Origin: Daejeonia sp002484105
Lineage (GTDB): Bacteria; Bacteroidota; Bacteroidia; Flavobacteriales; Weeksellaceae
Direction: 5' to 3'
Length of the DNA: 64,000 nt
NCBI RefSeq assembly: GCF_051175565.1
Contig: NZ_CP195105.1
Coordinates: 1-64,000 of the forward strand
The position numbers and the translations under genes are program-made. The notes under the pieces were generated by a model. That model saw only the letters and a list, made by a program, of their open reading frames with translations, was not told where the DNA came from and did no database searches. This document shows, in pieces, positions 34,406 through 42,112 of the stretch (position 1 is its first letter; every line of letters begins with the position of its first letter).

Positions 34406-34609
34406 TTAAGCAGCAAAGCTTGTCTCAGGCTTATGACTATGGTCATGATTGCCGTGTGCAAGGTTCAAAATGTCTGTTTCTATAAAGTTGGCAATAGCTT
34501 TGGACACTAAAAACCATGCAAATTTCAGGACGTCAAGACATATAGAGAAATTACTGAGCCTAGTGTGATATTGGGGCTTATCTGGATAGATTTGTAAAGA
34601 AAATACCTG
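34406..34609 (-). pseudogene. C-terminal coding remnant without a start
   Basis: 67 sense codons open between stop codons on the minus strand, with no ATG, GTG or TTG near the left end. The translation is coding-like: an amphipathic LDVLKFAWFLVSKAIANFI segment followed by a His-rich tail HGNHDHSHKPETSFAA. It seems to be the 3' end of a larger gene whose 5' part has been lost; the family is not recognised. The rest of 34330-34687 holds only short open stretches in other frames. Its place after tRNA-Cys fits an eroded insertion. Confidence 0.5.
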
Positions 34610-34687
34610 TCAAAAAATACGGAAGCAGAGTTGAATCTCAATTTAAATACGAATTAGAGATTTCCGCAACTTTATTAAATGAAGGTT

Positions 34688-35008
34688 CTAAGAGGTATTG
34701 TCAAAAACTGTCATGTAGTGAAAACTGGTTTGTTTATTCAGTCCACCAATGCCGTGTTTTAAAAGTTTTTTATACAGGTGATATTCTTGCATTCTGTGTT
34801 TATCAAAACCTTCTTTTTCTGCAGGAATTTCCCCCTTTATTTTGCACCATTCCAAATACTCCTGATACTCTTCATCATCAATTATTTTCTTTTCGTGTTC
34901 AGCTATGTATTTGTTTTGAGGTTCGGGAATTGTTTTCTTTTTCTTAAAAACAAATGCCCTCAATAGTAGATAAATCCCAAATAGGAAAAGTAAAAATCCG
35001 ATAAACAT
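34688..35008 (-). CDS. Hypothetical single-span membrane protein
   Basis: 106 aa. One N-terminal membrane helix (2-20), a short basic KKKK segment, then a charged cytoplasmic domain rich in Glu, Lys and Tyr (EYQEYLEWCKIKGE). Family not recognised. It lies 31 bp past hicB on the same strand, so it may belong to the toxin-antitoxin transcript. Confidence 0.55.
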   Translation of the reverse strand: MFIGFLLFLFGIYLLLRAFVFKKKKTIPEPQNKYIAEHEKKIIDDEEYQEYLEWCKIKGEIPAEKEGFDKHRMQEYHLYKKLLKHGIGGLNKQTSFHYMTVFDNTS

Positions 35009-35039
35009 AATTGTAAGGGGTTTTAATTTTCAGATACTT

Positions 35040-35417
35040 TTATACAGTCTGTTTATTTTTCCCTTTGGGTTTCCGTGTGTTGGATTGTAGTTTTTCCTCT
35101 ATTGCAGAACGTACAAAGGCGTTTAAAGTCAATCCTTGCTCCTGTGCAGTTAGTACTGCCTTTCCGTGTATTTCGGACGGAATACGAACGTTAAACGCTC
35201 CTGTAAATGATTTTTGGGGTTTTATTCCCTCTTCCTCACAAACGGATAAATAATGCTCTATACCATCAATAAAATCCTTTTTCAGTTCGTCCACATCTTT
35301 TCCCTCATAGGAAATCAAAACACGGTTTAACCCCAGTACTTTACCAAATAGAATATTATCGGGTTCGCTGTATTCTATACTTCCGATAAATCCTTTATGT
35401 TTTAAATTATTGCTCAT
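35040..35417 (-). CDS. hicB: HicB-type antitoxin
   Basis: 125 aa. The N-terminal half is the HicB partial RNase H-like domain (GFIGSIEYS...LVSYEGKDVDELKKDF style), and the C-terminus is a ribbon-helix-helix (FNVRIPSEIHGKAVL...LTLNAFVRSAIEEKL). It neutralises HicA and should bind the operon promoter. Its start overlaps the hicA stop by 4 bp. Confidence 0.85.
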   Translation of the reverse strand: MSNNLKHKGFIGSIEYSEPDNILFGKVLGLNRVLISYEGKDVDELKKDFIDGIEHYLSVCEEEGIKPQKSFTGAFNVRIPSEIHGKAVLTAQEQGLTLNAFVRSAIEEKLQSNTRKPKGKNKQTV

Positions 35418-35671
35418 AATAAATCTAAATTTTCTAAAAATTCTATTACTTGTTTTATTACATAGGGTTTGACAATGTTTTTAGGGTGGGGTTTGTGTGC
35501 GTAATATTTTACCTTTAGTTCAGAATGGTAAAACTCTACACGGCTACCTGATGTTTTTCCCTTTGTTCCAATTTCAAACCCAAATTGTTTGCATATTTTA
35601 ACTAGTTCATCAAAAGTCAAATCTTTGGGAACGGTCAAAAGTCTTTCAATTAATTTATCTTTTCTTGTCAT
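35414..35671 (-). CDS. hicA: HicA-type mRNA interferase toxin
   Basis: 85 aa, dsRBD-like fold. The family pattern GKTSGSRVEFYH, followed by HKPHPKNIVKPYV, carries the histidines expected at the active site. Cleaves mRNA when free of HicB. It is the first gene of the pair. A TATATTTG box ends one base from its ATG, and a perfect inverted repeat lies just beyond. Confidence 0.85.
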   Translation of the reverse strand: MTRKDKLIERLLTVPKDLTFDELVKICKQFGFEIGTKGKTSGSRVEFYHSELKVKYYAHKPHPKNIVKPYVIKQVIEFLENLDLL

Positions 35672-35672
35672 A

Positions 35673-35694
35673 CAAATATAACTATTTTTAGTTA
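35673..35694 (-). promoter_or_regulatory. hicAB promoter and operator
   Basis: Minus-strand TATATTTG at 35680-35673 overlaps an inverted repeat TAACTA-tttt-TAGTTA (35679-35694). This is the usual place for the RHH antitoxin HicB to repress its own operon. Confidence 0.5.
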
Positions 35695-35731
35695 CAATTT
35701 TAATTTATATCAGATACATTTATAATTCCGT

Positions 35732-35869
35732 TTAGGATATTTTTTGATTCTTTAATTCTTTGAATGTTTTAGCGGTCTCCATTGCCCAGTCATCTACGGT
35801 TTTGCCATGTAATAAATTTCTAATCCTTTTATCATCCGCCAAAGTTTTTGCACTGACACCTTCAATCAT
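35732..35869 (-). CDS. Possible 45-aa orphan ORF
   Basis: ATG at 35869 to TAA at 35732: MIEGVSAKTLADDKRIRNLL then charged residues (DDWAMETAKTFKELK). Helix-rich, soluble, no recognised family. It lies upstream of hicA on the same strand and could be a small gene or the tail of a deleted one; coding character is moderate. Confidence 0.35.
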   Translation of the reverse strand: MIEGVSAKTLADDKRIRNLLHGKTVDDWAMETAKTFKELKNQKIS

Positions 35870-35924
35870 AAAAATTTTCTATATCGTGAACAAGGCTTAT
35901 GTATTGAAAAGCAATTAAAACTGA

Positions 35925-37139
35925 CTATTTCAGATTCTGCTGGCGATATTCACCATAGCCTGCCAGTCCGTCGTAATTTCTTCCGAAAGGCTGATAATAG
36001 AGAAATGCCTGGTAAAGATTTTCGGTCTGCCAGAAGCTTCCGTTTATTTCGCCATAATTCAAAACACCACTGCCATCATCCGTTGCAAGAATATAATTGT
36101 AGAAGCCCTGTTTAAGGTAGATTTTAGCTTCATACATTTTTCTGTCAGCATCATATCTCATTTTACTTTCCTCCGAAGGCTGAAACTGGTTAAAACATCC
36201 CAGCACGTAAATATCTTTGTCGAAAGGATCTGATTCAAGATAAAAATATACCCAAGAATAATCACCTTCTTTGTTGGCATCGCGTTCTATACCGGCATCA
36301 CTTCTGCGAAAATAGAAAGCACCATCCACATCCGGCTGGTACTGGTAGTTGAGCGGATAGGCCCATACCGGATGCAGAAAAGTCTGGTTTCCTTCCTGCG
36401 AATTTCCTGTAGAGGCAATCATGTCATATGCCTGATCCAGCACTTTATTATTAAAATAATAGAACTCGTTATTCCCCTCAAATGCAAGATCAAGTTGCTG
36501 AAAAAGAAGTCGGTTCCCAAGGCTGGAAGAAGGCTTCAGGCTATACCGTCCATTGCCCCAGTTGTTGTTCTGAATTACATTTAAAGATACAGAACTGACA
36601 TTTTCAGAAAGTACATTACCGTTGGATATTGCCTGTACTTCTATACGCTGGTTGACGGCAGGATTTCCCGGAACAGAAGTTCTGGACACCGCAACACCCA
36701 CTGTTGCATTGTTTTCCACCACGCAGAATTTTCTTGTAAACAAAGGCTTATCGGCCGAATCTTTATACACAATCAGTTCAAAATTCCCCGATATCACAGG
36801 CCGTAATTTTTCGTTGGGAAAGGTCAGTTCATAGTGCGTATATTTCTGGTAGGTGTTGAAAGAATATTCGAAGCGGTCAATCATACCACTCATGCTCCCT
36901 TTGGCAAATTCGGTAAAGAATAGTCCGTCATCCTGCCAGTTCCGGTCAAAGTGTTTGATGGTATACCGGTAGATTTCGCTGCCATTGGACAAATCATCAA
37001 AACGGAGCACCAGCTGGCTGTCAAAATCAATAACAGGCGTTTCGTCATTTGTTTTCGGATTAAAAAGTTGAATGCTGCGGATATCCTGCGCAAAAACAGG
37101 CAACGCAAAGACAAGAAAGAGAATATGTAGTAGTTTCAT
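35925..37139 (-). CDS. Type IX secretion system plug protein (DUF5103)
   Basis: 404 aa. Signal peptide (1-17, ending PVFAQ), then the T9SS plug first domain (about 20-150, with GSEIYRYTIKHFDRNWQ) and a second beta domain with PFGRNYDGLAGYGEYRQ near the end. In Flavobacterium the plug protein seals the periplasmic opening of the SprA translocon when idle. It probably serves the T9SS that exports proteins such as the CotH-like one here. It is monocistronic. Confidence 0.85.
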   Translation of the reverse strand: MKLLHILFLVFALPVFAQDIRSIQLFNPKTNDETPVIDFDSQLVLRFDDLSNGSEIYRYTIKHFDRNWQDDGLFFTEFAKGSMSGMIDRFEYSFNTYQKYTHYELTFPNEKLRPVISGNFELIVYKDSADKPLFTRKFCVVENNATVGVAVSRTSVPGNPAVNQRIEVQAISNGNVLSENVSSVSLNVIQNNNWGNGRYSLKPSSSLGNRLLFQQLDLAFEGNNEFYYFNNKVLDQAYDMIASTGNSQEGNQTFLHPVWAYPLNYQYQPDVDGAFYFRRSDAGIERDANKEGDYSWVYFYLESDPFDKDIYVLGCFNQFQPSEESKMRYDADRKMYEAKIYLKQGFYNYILATDDGSGVLNYGEINGSFWQTENLYQAFLYYQPFGRNYDGLAGYGEYRQQNLK

Positions 37140-37240
37140 TCTGACGAAGATACAGAAATATCCACAAAATCGGCATTAAACAATAATAAAACTTGGCCAG
37201 GCGATAACGCTGTTGTATTTTTGTTTTAAAAGAATTCAAG

Positions 37241-37879
37241 ATGCTCCATCTCAAAAGATTTATATTCAATCCGTTTTCTGAAAATACCTATATCGTGTAT
37301 AACGACCAAAAGGAAGCTTTCCTCATTGATCCGGGCAATATTCAGGATTTTGAAACCGCAGAACTCCGGGATTTCATCGGGAAAAACCAGCTTAATATCA
37401 AAAATATCCTGCTCACACATGCACATATTGACCATGTTTTGGGGCTTCAATGGGCTTATGACACCTATCAGGTGCCGGTTCTGATGTCGGAAGGAGAAAA
37501 GGAAATATTGGACATGAACCCTATGAACGCCCGCAAGTACGGATTTTTCTTCAAGCCTTTTGAAGGGAAAATTCAGTATATACAGGAAGGCGAAAACCTG
37601 CATCTTGGCGATGATACTTTCGAAGTGCTCTCCGTACCGGGACATTCTCCGGATCATCTTGCTTTTTACAGCAAAGCCGGCAAAATACTGGTTTCCGGCG
37701 ATGTACTTTTTCAGGGGAGCATTGGCCGCACCGACCTGTATAAAGGAAATTTTGAGCAGTTGTTACACAGTATCCGCAGCAAAATATTTGTCCTGGAAGA
37801 CGAAACTTCGGTACATTCCGGACACGGCGACACTACCAGTGTTGGTTTTGAGAAACACCACAACCCCTTCTTAAAATAA
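37241..37879 (+). CDS. MBL-fold metallo-hydrolase
   Basis: 212 aa, glyoxalase II-like. The metal-binding motif THAHIDH (HxHxDH) is near residues 59-65, with PGHSPDH and SGDVLF downstream. No signal peptide. The substrate is not identifiable; related proteins act on glutathione or acyl thioesters. It is divergent from the T9SS plug gene. Confidence 0.85.
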   Translation: MLHLKRFIFNPFSENTYIVYNDQKEAFLIDPGNIQDFETAELRDFIGKNQLNIKNILLTHAHIDHVLGLQWAYDTYQVPVLMSEGEKEILDMNPMNARKYGFFFKPFEGKIQYIQEGENLHLGDDTFEVLSVPGHSPDHLAFYSKAGKILVSGDVLFQGSIGRTDLYKGNFEQLLHSIRSKIFVLEDETSVHSGHGDTTSVGFEKHHNPFLK

Positions 37880-37881
37880 AA

Positions 37882-37919
37882 AAACCGACATTCCCACTGG
37901 TTGATGGGCATGTTGGTTC
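37882..37919. terminator. Bidirectional terminator between the MBL and thioredoxin-like genes
   Basis: AACCGACAT and ATGTTGGTT (one G-U), with a further inner CCCA/TGGG pair, separate two convergent genes. An A-run lies on the left; T-runs are moderate. Confidence 0.65.
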
Positions 37920-37929
37920 ATATTCCGGT

Positions 37930-38490
37930 TTATTTTTTCCATTTAATGTTACAGCCAATGCTTGGCAACTGTACTTCTTCCTGTGGTTCCCCAGCGAGAA
38001 GATTTTCAAAAGCGACAATAAGATCTTCACCGGTCACTTCTTTGTTGTTTCCCGGACGTGAATCATCCATCTGACCCCGGTAAACGAGATCAAGTTTGTC
38101 GTCAAAAAAGAAAAAATCCGGTGTGCATGCAGCATCATAAGCTTTGGCCACAGCCTGACTTTCATCGTAGAGATACGGGAAATCAAACCGATGTTCCATC
38201 TGGAACTCAATCATTTTTTCCGGAGAATCATCAGGATAGTTCTCCACATCGTTTGCATTGATGGCGACAAACTCAATGCCTTTGTCTTTATAGTCTTCGT
38301 ACAGTTCGGCAAGCTTGTCGATCACATGTTTGACGAAGGGACAATGATTGCATATGAAGATAACAAGGGTTCCTTTTTCGCCCTTCAGATTTTCCAGCGA
38401 TTGTATTTCATTGCTGTGAGACGGATCCGGCAGTTCAAAATAAGGAGCTTTTGTACCCAGCACCAGCATATTGGAAGGAGTATTGGCCAT
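37930..38490 (-). CDS. Thioredoxin/peroxiredoxin-like protein (CNHCPFVKH type)
   Basis: 186 aa, AhpC/TSA-like. A thioredoxin-fold active-site motif CNHCPF near residue 47-52, typical of a distinct family of thioredoxin-like proteins. It probably acts as a cytosolic disulfide-active protein, since no signal peptide is visible. It is transcribed from the region just after miaA (5 bp gap), so it is the distal gene of miaA's operon. Confidence 0.82.
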   Translation of the reverse strand: MANTPSNMLVLGTKAPYFELPDPSHSNEIQSLENLKGEKGTLVIFICNHCPFVKHVIDKLAELYEDYKDKGIEFVAINANDVENYPDDSPEKMIEFQMEHRFDFPYLYDESQAVAKAYDAACTPDFFFFDDKLDLVYRGQMDDSRPGNNKEVTGEDLIVAFENLLAGEPQEEVQLPSIGCNIKWKK

Positions 38491-38495
38491 GATAT

Positions 38496-39437
38496 TTAAT
38501 GTTTACAGATTATATTGTTCTTATTCAGCAAAGATAAGGATTCCTCAAGAGGATTTTCATACGAAACCCAGTGAATATTTTCTTCACGACGGTACCAGGT
38601 CAGCTGCCTTTTGGCAAACCTCCGGGAGTTTTTTTTGATTTCTTCCACCGCAAAATCCAGTTCCCACTCTCCTTTCAGATAACGGAAAAGCTCGGTATAT
38701 CCAACGGTTTTCAGGGCAACCAGGTCCTGACATCCAGCGAGTTGCTCTACTTCCTGAAGAAGTCCGTTTTTCATCATCTGCTCCACCCGTTCATTGATGC
38801 GCTGGTAAATTACCTCTCTGGGTGCTTCGATTCCAATGCGGAAAACATCAAAAGAACGCTCTTCTCTTGGTTCAGATACAATATCAGAATATTTACTGCC
38901 AGTCTGCCACATTACATCTATCGCACGCAACAGACGCCTGGGATTGTCTTTGTCAACCTTCAGAAAATATTCAGGATCCATCTGCTGAAGCATTTGCTGA
39001 AGTTTTCCAAGTCCTTCTTTTTCCCAAATTTCCTGTAATTTTTTCTGATTTTCAGGATTGGCTTCGGGTAGGGCATGCAAGCCTTCAATTACGGCTTTTT
39101 CATACATCATACTCCCACCAACCATAATGACCTTGTGGTGTGACATGAAAAGCGTATCAAGAATCTTCAGCGCATCATTTTCGTACTGACCGATGGAATA
39201 GGCGTCTTTCACTGAAAGTTGCCCCACAAAATGATGTGTTGCCTGAGAAAGTTCCTTTTCCGTAGGCGCAGCCGTCCCGATTCTCATTTCCCGGAAAAAC
39301 TGTCGGGAGTCGCAGGAAACAATCTCTGTATCCAGTTCCTGCGCAAGATCTATTGCCAGACGTGTTTTGCCAATTCCTGTTGTACCGACGATGGAGATAA
39401 GAGTTTTCACGCCGCAAATGTCTTCAATTATTTTCAA
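38496..39437 (-). CDS. miaA: tRNA dimethylallyltransferase
   Basis: Adds dimethylallyl to A37 of tRNAs reading U-starting codons. 313 aa. P-loop VGTTGIGKTRLA near residues 18-29; DSRQFFREM corresponds to the family's DSxQ segment. It is preceded by a terminator hairpin and followed 5 bp later by the thioredoxin-like gene. Confidence 0.94.
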   Translation of the reverse strand: MKIIEDICGVKTLISIVGTTGIGKTRLAIDLAQELDTEIVSCDSRQFFREMRIGTAAPTEKELSQATHHFVGQLSVKDAYSIGQYENDALKILDTLFMSHHKVIMVGGSMMYEKAVIEGLHALPEANPENQKKLQEIWEKEGLGKLQQMLQQMDPEYFLKVDKDNPRRLLRAIDVMWQTGSKYSDIVSEPREERSFDVFRIGIEAPREVIYQRINERVEQMMKNGLLQEVEQLAGCQDLVALKTVGYTELFRYLKGEWELDFAVEEIKKNSRRFAKRQLTWYRREENIHWVSYENPLEESLSLLNKNNIICKH

Positions 39438-39440
39438 ATA

Positions 39441-39464
39441 AAAAACCGCCTGAACGAGCGGTTT
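39441..39464 (-). terminator. Terminator of the YkvA-like gene
   Basis: AAACCGC pairs with GCGGTTT around an 8-nt loop; the minus strand continues in a T-run. It lies just upstream of miaA. Confidence 0.75.
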
Positions 39465-39486
39465 GCAGTTTATACTGTATTATTTG

Positions 39487-39822
39487 TTATTTTTTCACTT
39501 CTTCTACATCAATGGTTTTGATGCCTTTTTGTGAAGACTCCCATTCCAGGAAGCGCTCGGCTTCTTTCAGGAGTAAAGGTATGGCAAACGCCAGCAGCGC
39601 AATATCATCCATGGCTCCTATTACAGGAATCCAGTCCGGAATGACGTCCAGCGGAGAAATCAGGTAGACCGCTACAAGTCCCGGAATGACGATATTTTTG
39701 TAATGTGGCTGATATCCCCCTTTGCTGAATATGGAACGGTACATCCTCATAATCGCTGGAATTCTTTGCAAAAAACCTTTGTGGCGTACCGCTTCTGTTG
39801 CGAGTTTAAATTTTGATGACAT
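39487..39822 (-). CDS. YkvA family protein (DUF1232)
   Basis: 111 aa. The core YLISPLDVIPDWIPVIGAMDD-like segment (residues about 53-73) is the DUF1232 signature, followed by a hydrophobic helix (ALLAFAIPLLL). Small membrane-associated protein of unknown function. It is monocistronic between a terminator and the tlpA-like gene. Confidence 0.85.
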   Translation of the reverse strand: MSSKFKLATEAVRHKGFLQRIPAIMRMYRSIFSKGGYQPHYKNIVIPGLVAVYLISPLDVIPDWIPVIGAMDDIALLAFAIPLLLKEAERFLEWESSQKGIKTIDVEEVKK

Positions 39823-39875
39823 GGGCTCTGGTTGTGTTTTTAATGTATCCGTTAAAGGTCAAATTCCATACCAAA

Positions 39876-40424
39876 TTACGGAGCAGCCTTGTCCAAAAGC
39901 ATATGAATTTCAGGTGTATTCCAGTCAAACGAGGTATCTTTCCTTTCCATGAACTGTCCGTCATCTTTCAGGATAAAAGTGGTGGGAAACGATTTGGGCA
40001 GAATCTTTTCGGAGATTGGACTTTCGGCGATATATACAGGAACCGTATAATGATTATCAGCAAGAAATTTCCTTACCGACTCTTCCCTGTCCTGCATCGC
40101 AATCAATACAAAAGCAGCTTTTCCTTTTTTTGCATCATACAGTTGCTGGATCGTTGGCCACTCTTCCCGGCAAGGTGGGCACCAGGTTCCCCAGAAATTC
40201 AGGAAAACGGTTTTTCCATAAAAATTTTTCAGATTACTGTCCGGTACATTGATGCCTTTCAGGGTAATATCGTAGTCTGCTTCTGGGAGGCGTACTGCTT
40301 CTCTGATGATCGCTTCGGGAAAAAGCTGGTTTCTTATTTTTTCCTTTAGTCCCGGCAACAGAAAAATTATCGCCAGAACCGCCAGGAGAACAACATAAAT
40401 TCTATTTTTCTTCAGAAAATTCAT
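39876..40424 (-). CDS. TlpA-family membrane-anchored disulfide reductase
   Basis: 182 aa. N-terminal anchor (residues 7-26), then a periplasmic thioredoxin fold with WCPPCREEW as its redox site. A family role is reduction of periplasmic cysteines, for example in cytochrome c maturation. It is the last gene of aroC-thioredoxin-tlpA on the minus strand (10 bp gap). Confidence 0.86.
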   Translation of the reverse strand: MNFLKKNRIYVVLLAVLAIIFLLPGLKEKIRNQLFPEAIIREAVRLPEADYDITLKGINVPDSNLKNFYGKTVFLNFWGTWCPPCREEWPTIQQLYDAKKGKAAFVLIAMQDREESVRKFLADNHYTVPVYIAESPISEKILPKSFPTTFILKDDGQFMERKDTSFDWNTPEIHMLLDKAAP

Positions 40425-40434
40425 TACTCTATGT

Positions 40435-41013
40435 TTATATCATATCCAGAATTTCTTCCACAATATCCAAGCCTTTGTTTTTGGTATAATATACCTGAAG
40501 TTCATTATGAAAATCATCTGCCGTATAGGTTTGCGGACTGTTTTTGTATTTTTTGAGCAGTTCCATTCCGTGAGCAGGGCGTGGCCCCCAATGTGAGGTG
40601 ACATTTTCTTCCTGATCAAGAATCAGCACAATGGGTATTGATTTTCCGCCATTGGTAAGGTACTGGCTGATGAGTTCCTCATTTTCGTCCCGGTAAACCA
40701 TCCGCACACATTCATCTCCAAAAAACCGGTGAACTACAGGAACAATCATCGCTGCGTCTCCGCACCATCCTTCCGAAATTATCAGAATTTTTCCCCTGAA
40801 GCCTTTTTCAGAAAATCGTTTCAGTTGCTTTTCATCTGGTCGATATGTTTTGCCAACACGGTGCATACGCGTAAGGCCTAGCTGATAATATTCGAGAAAT
40901 CTGCGGTCCTCTTCTGAAGAACTCTGCTGAAGTTCTTTTATTTTCTGCTCGGAATGATACAAATAATCAGTGTAGGAAACGGCTTTTTTCCAGTATTTTT
41001 CAACGCTGTTCAC
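40435..41013 (-). CDS. Thioredoxin family protein (WCGDA type)
   Basis: 192 aa from the GTG at 41013, 2 nt after the aroC stop. A longer frame overlapping aroC by about 100 bp is unlikely, since its extra N-terminus is Ser/Gly/Arg-rich. The redox motif is SEGWCGDAAMIVPV (one Cys in WCGD), the pattern of the Thioredoxin_9 family; such single-Cys forms act in unknown ways. It is in a row with aroC and tlpA. Confidence 0.75.
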   Translation of the reverse strand: MNSVEKYWKKAVSYTDYLYHSEQKIKELQQSSSEEDRRFLEYYQLGLTRMHRVGKTYRPDEKQLKRFSEKGFRGKILIISEGWCGDAAMIVPVVHRFFGDECVRMVYRDENEELISQYLTNGGKSIPIVLILDQEENVTSHWGPRPAHGMELLKKYKNSPQTYTADDFHNELQVYYTKNKGLDIVEEILDMI

Positions 41014-41015
41014 TT

Positions 41016-42077
41016 TCAGATTTTTCGGGTTTTGTTGATGAGATACATGTCGGCAAGAACGAATGCTGCGAGGGCTTCCACCACCGGAACTGCCCGGGGT
41101 ACAACACATGGATCATGGCGGCCTTTTCCTTCGAGTGTCACTTCATTTCCTTCCCTGTCATAGGTTGTCTGCGGGCGGAGGATGGTAGCCACTGGTTTGA
41201 ATGCCACGCGGAAATAAATATCCATCCCATTGGAAATCCCTCCCTGAATCCCTCCGGAAAGATTGGATTTTGTTGTAAAATCTTCATTAAACAAATCATT
41301 ATGCTCTTTCCCCGTCATCCGGGCACCACAAAAACCACTGCCATACTCAAAACCTTTGGCAGCATTGATGTTCATCATGGCTTTGGCAAGTTCTGCCTGA
41401 AGTTTGGAAAAAACAGGTTCACCAAGTCCGACAGGGACATTTCTGATAACACAGGTAATGGTGCCACCAATGGTGTTGCCTTCCTTCTTTATTTCCTTGA
41501 TCCGTGCAATCATCCGTTCGGCAGTTTCTGCATCGGGGCAGCGTACGATATTGTTTTCCGTCTGAGAAAAATCAAGTTCCTGATAAGGTTTTTCGCAGAA
41601 AACATCTCCCACGGAAGAGACGTAGGCATTGATTTCGATACCGGAGAGGAGCTGCTTGCCCAAAGCTCCGGCAACCACCCAGTTAAGGGTTTCCCGCGCC
41701 GAAGATTTCCCACCACCGCGATAATCCCGGAAACCAAATTTTTGATCGTAGGTATAATCTGCGTGACTGGGGCGATAGGCTTTTGCAATATGGTCGTAAT
41801 CGCGGCTGCGCTGGTTTTCGTTTTCGACAATAAAACCGATGGGTGTACCTGTTGTTGTGTTTTCAAAAATTCCGGAAAGAAATTTCACAGTATCACTTTC
41901 CTTGCGCTGGGTAACAATTGCGGACTGTCCGGGTTTTCGGCGGTCCAGTTCCTGCTGGATTTTTTCGGTATCCACCACAAGACCTGCCGGAAATCCGGTG
42001 ATGATCCCGCCATAGGCTGCGCCGTGGCTTTCTCCAAATGTAGAGAGGGTCAGAAGGTTTCCTAATACGTTCATCAT
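41016..42077 (-). CDS. aroC: Chorismate synthase
   Basis: Last shikimate step: EPSP to chorismate, using reduced FMN. 353 aa, with FGESHGAAYGG, DYRGGGKSSARET and GKGRHDPCVVPR segments that bind FMN and substrate. Two adjacent ATG codons are possible starts (42077 and 42074). It is the first gene of a three-gene run. Confidence 0.95.
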   Translation of the reverse strand: MMNVLGNLLTLSTFGESHGAAYGGIITGFPAGLVVDTEKIQQELDRRKPGQSAIVTQRKESDTVKFLSGIFENTTTGTPIGFIVENENQRSRDYDHIAKAYRPSHADYTYDQKFGFRDYRGGGKSSARETLNWVVAGALGKQLLSGIEINAYVSSVGDVFCEKPYQELDFSQTENNIVRCPDAETAERMIARIKEIKKEGNTIGGTITCVIRNVPVGLGEPVFSKLQAELAKAMMNINAAKGFEYGSGFCGARMTGKEHNDLFNEDFTTKSNLSGGIQGGISNGMDIYFRVAFKPVATILRPQTTYDREGNEVTLEGKGRHDPCVVPRAVPVVEALAAFVLADMYLINKTRKI

Positions 42078-42112
42078 AATGCAAATGTATAGATTATCGG
42101 CAAATCTGCTGG

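Noticed and set aside
34468..34563. Plus-strand ORF fragment MSVSIKLAIALDTKNHANFR
   Set aside because: It is antisense to the better minus-strand reading frame and ends after about 32 codons.
34211..35924. Direct att repeats around the tRNA-Cys patch
   Set aside because: No copy of the tRNA 3' end was found by eye near the right border of the patch.
41014..41109. Longer N-terminus of the thioredoxin-family protein
   Set aside because: It overlaps aroC and encodes a Ser/Gly/Arg-rich stretch unlike the family; GTG 41013 follows the aroC stop directly.
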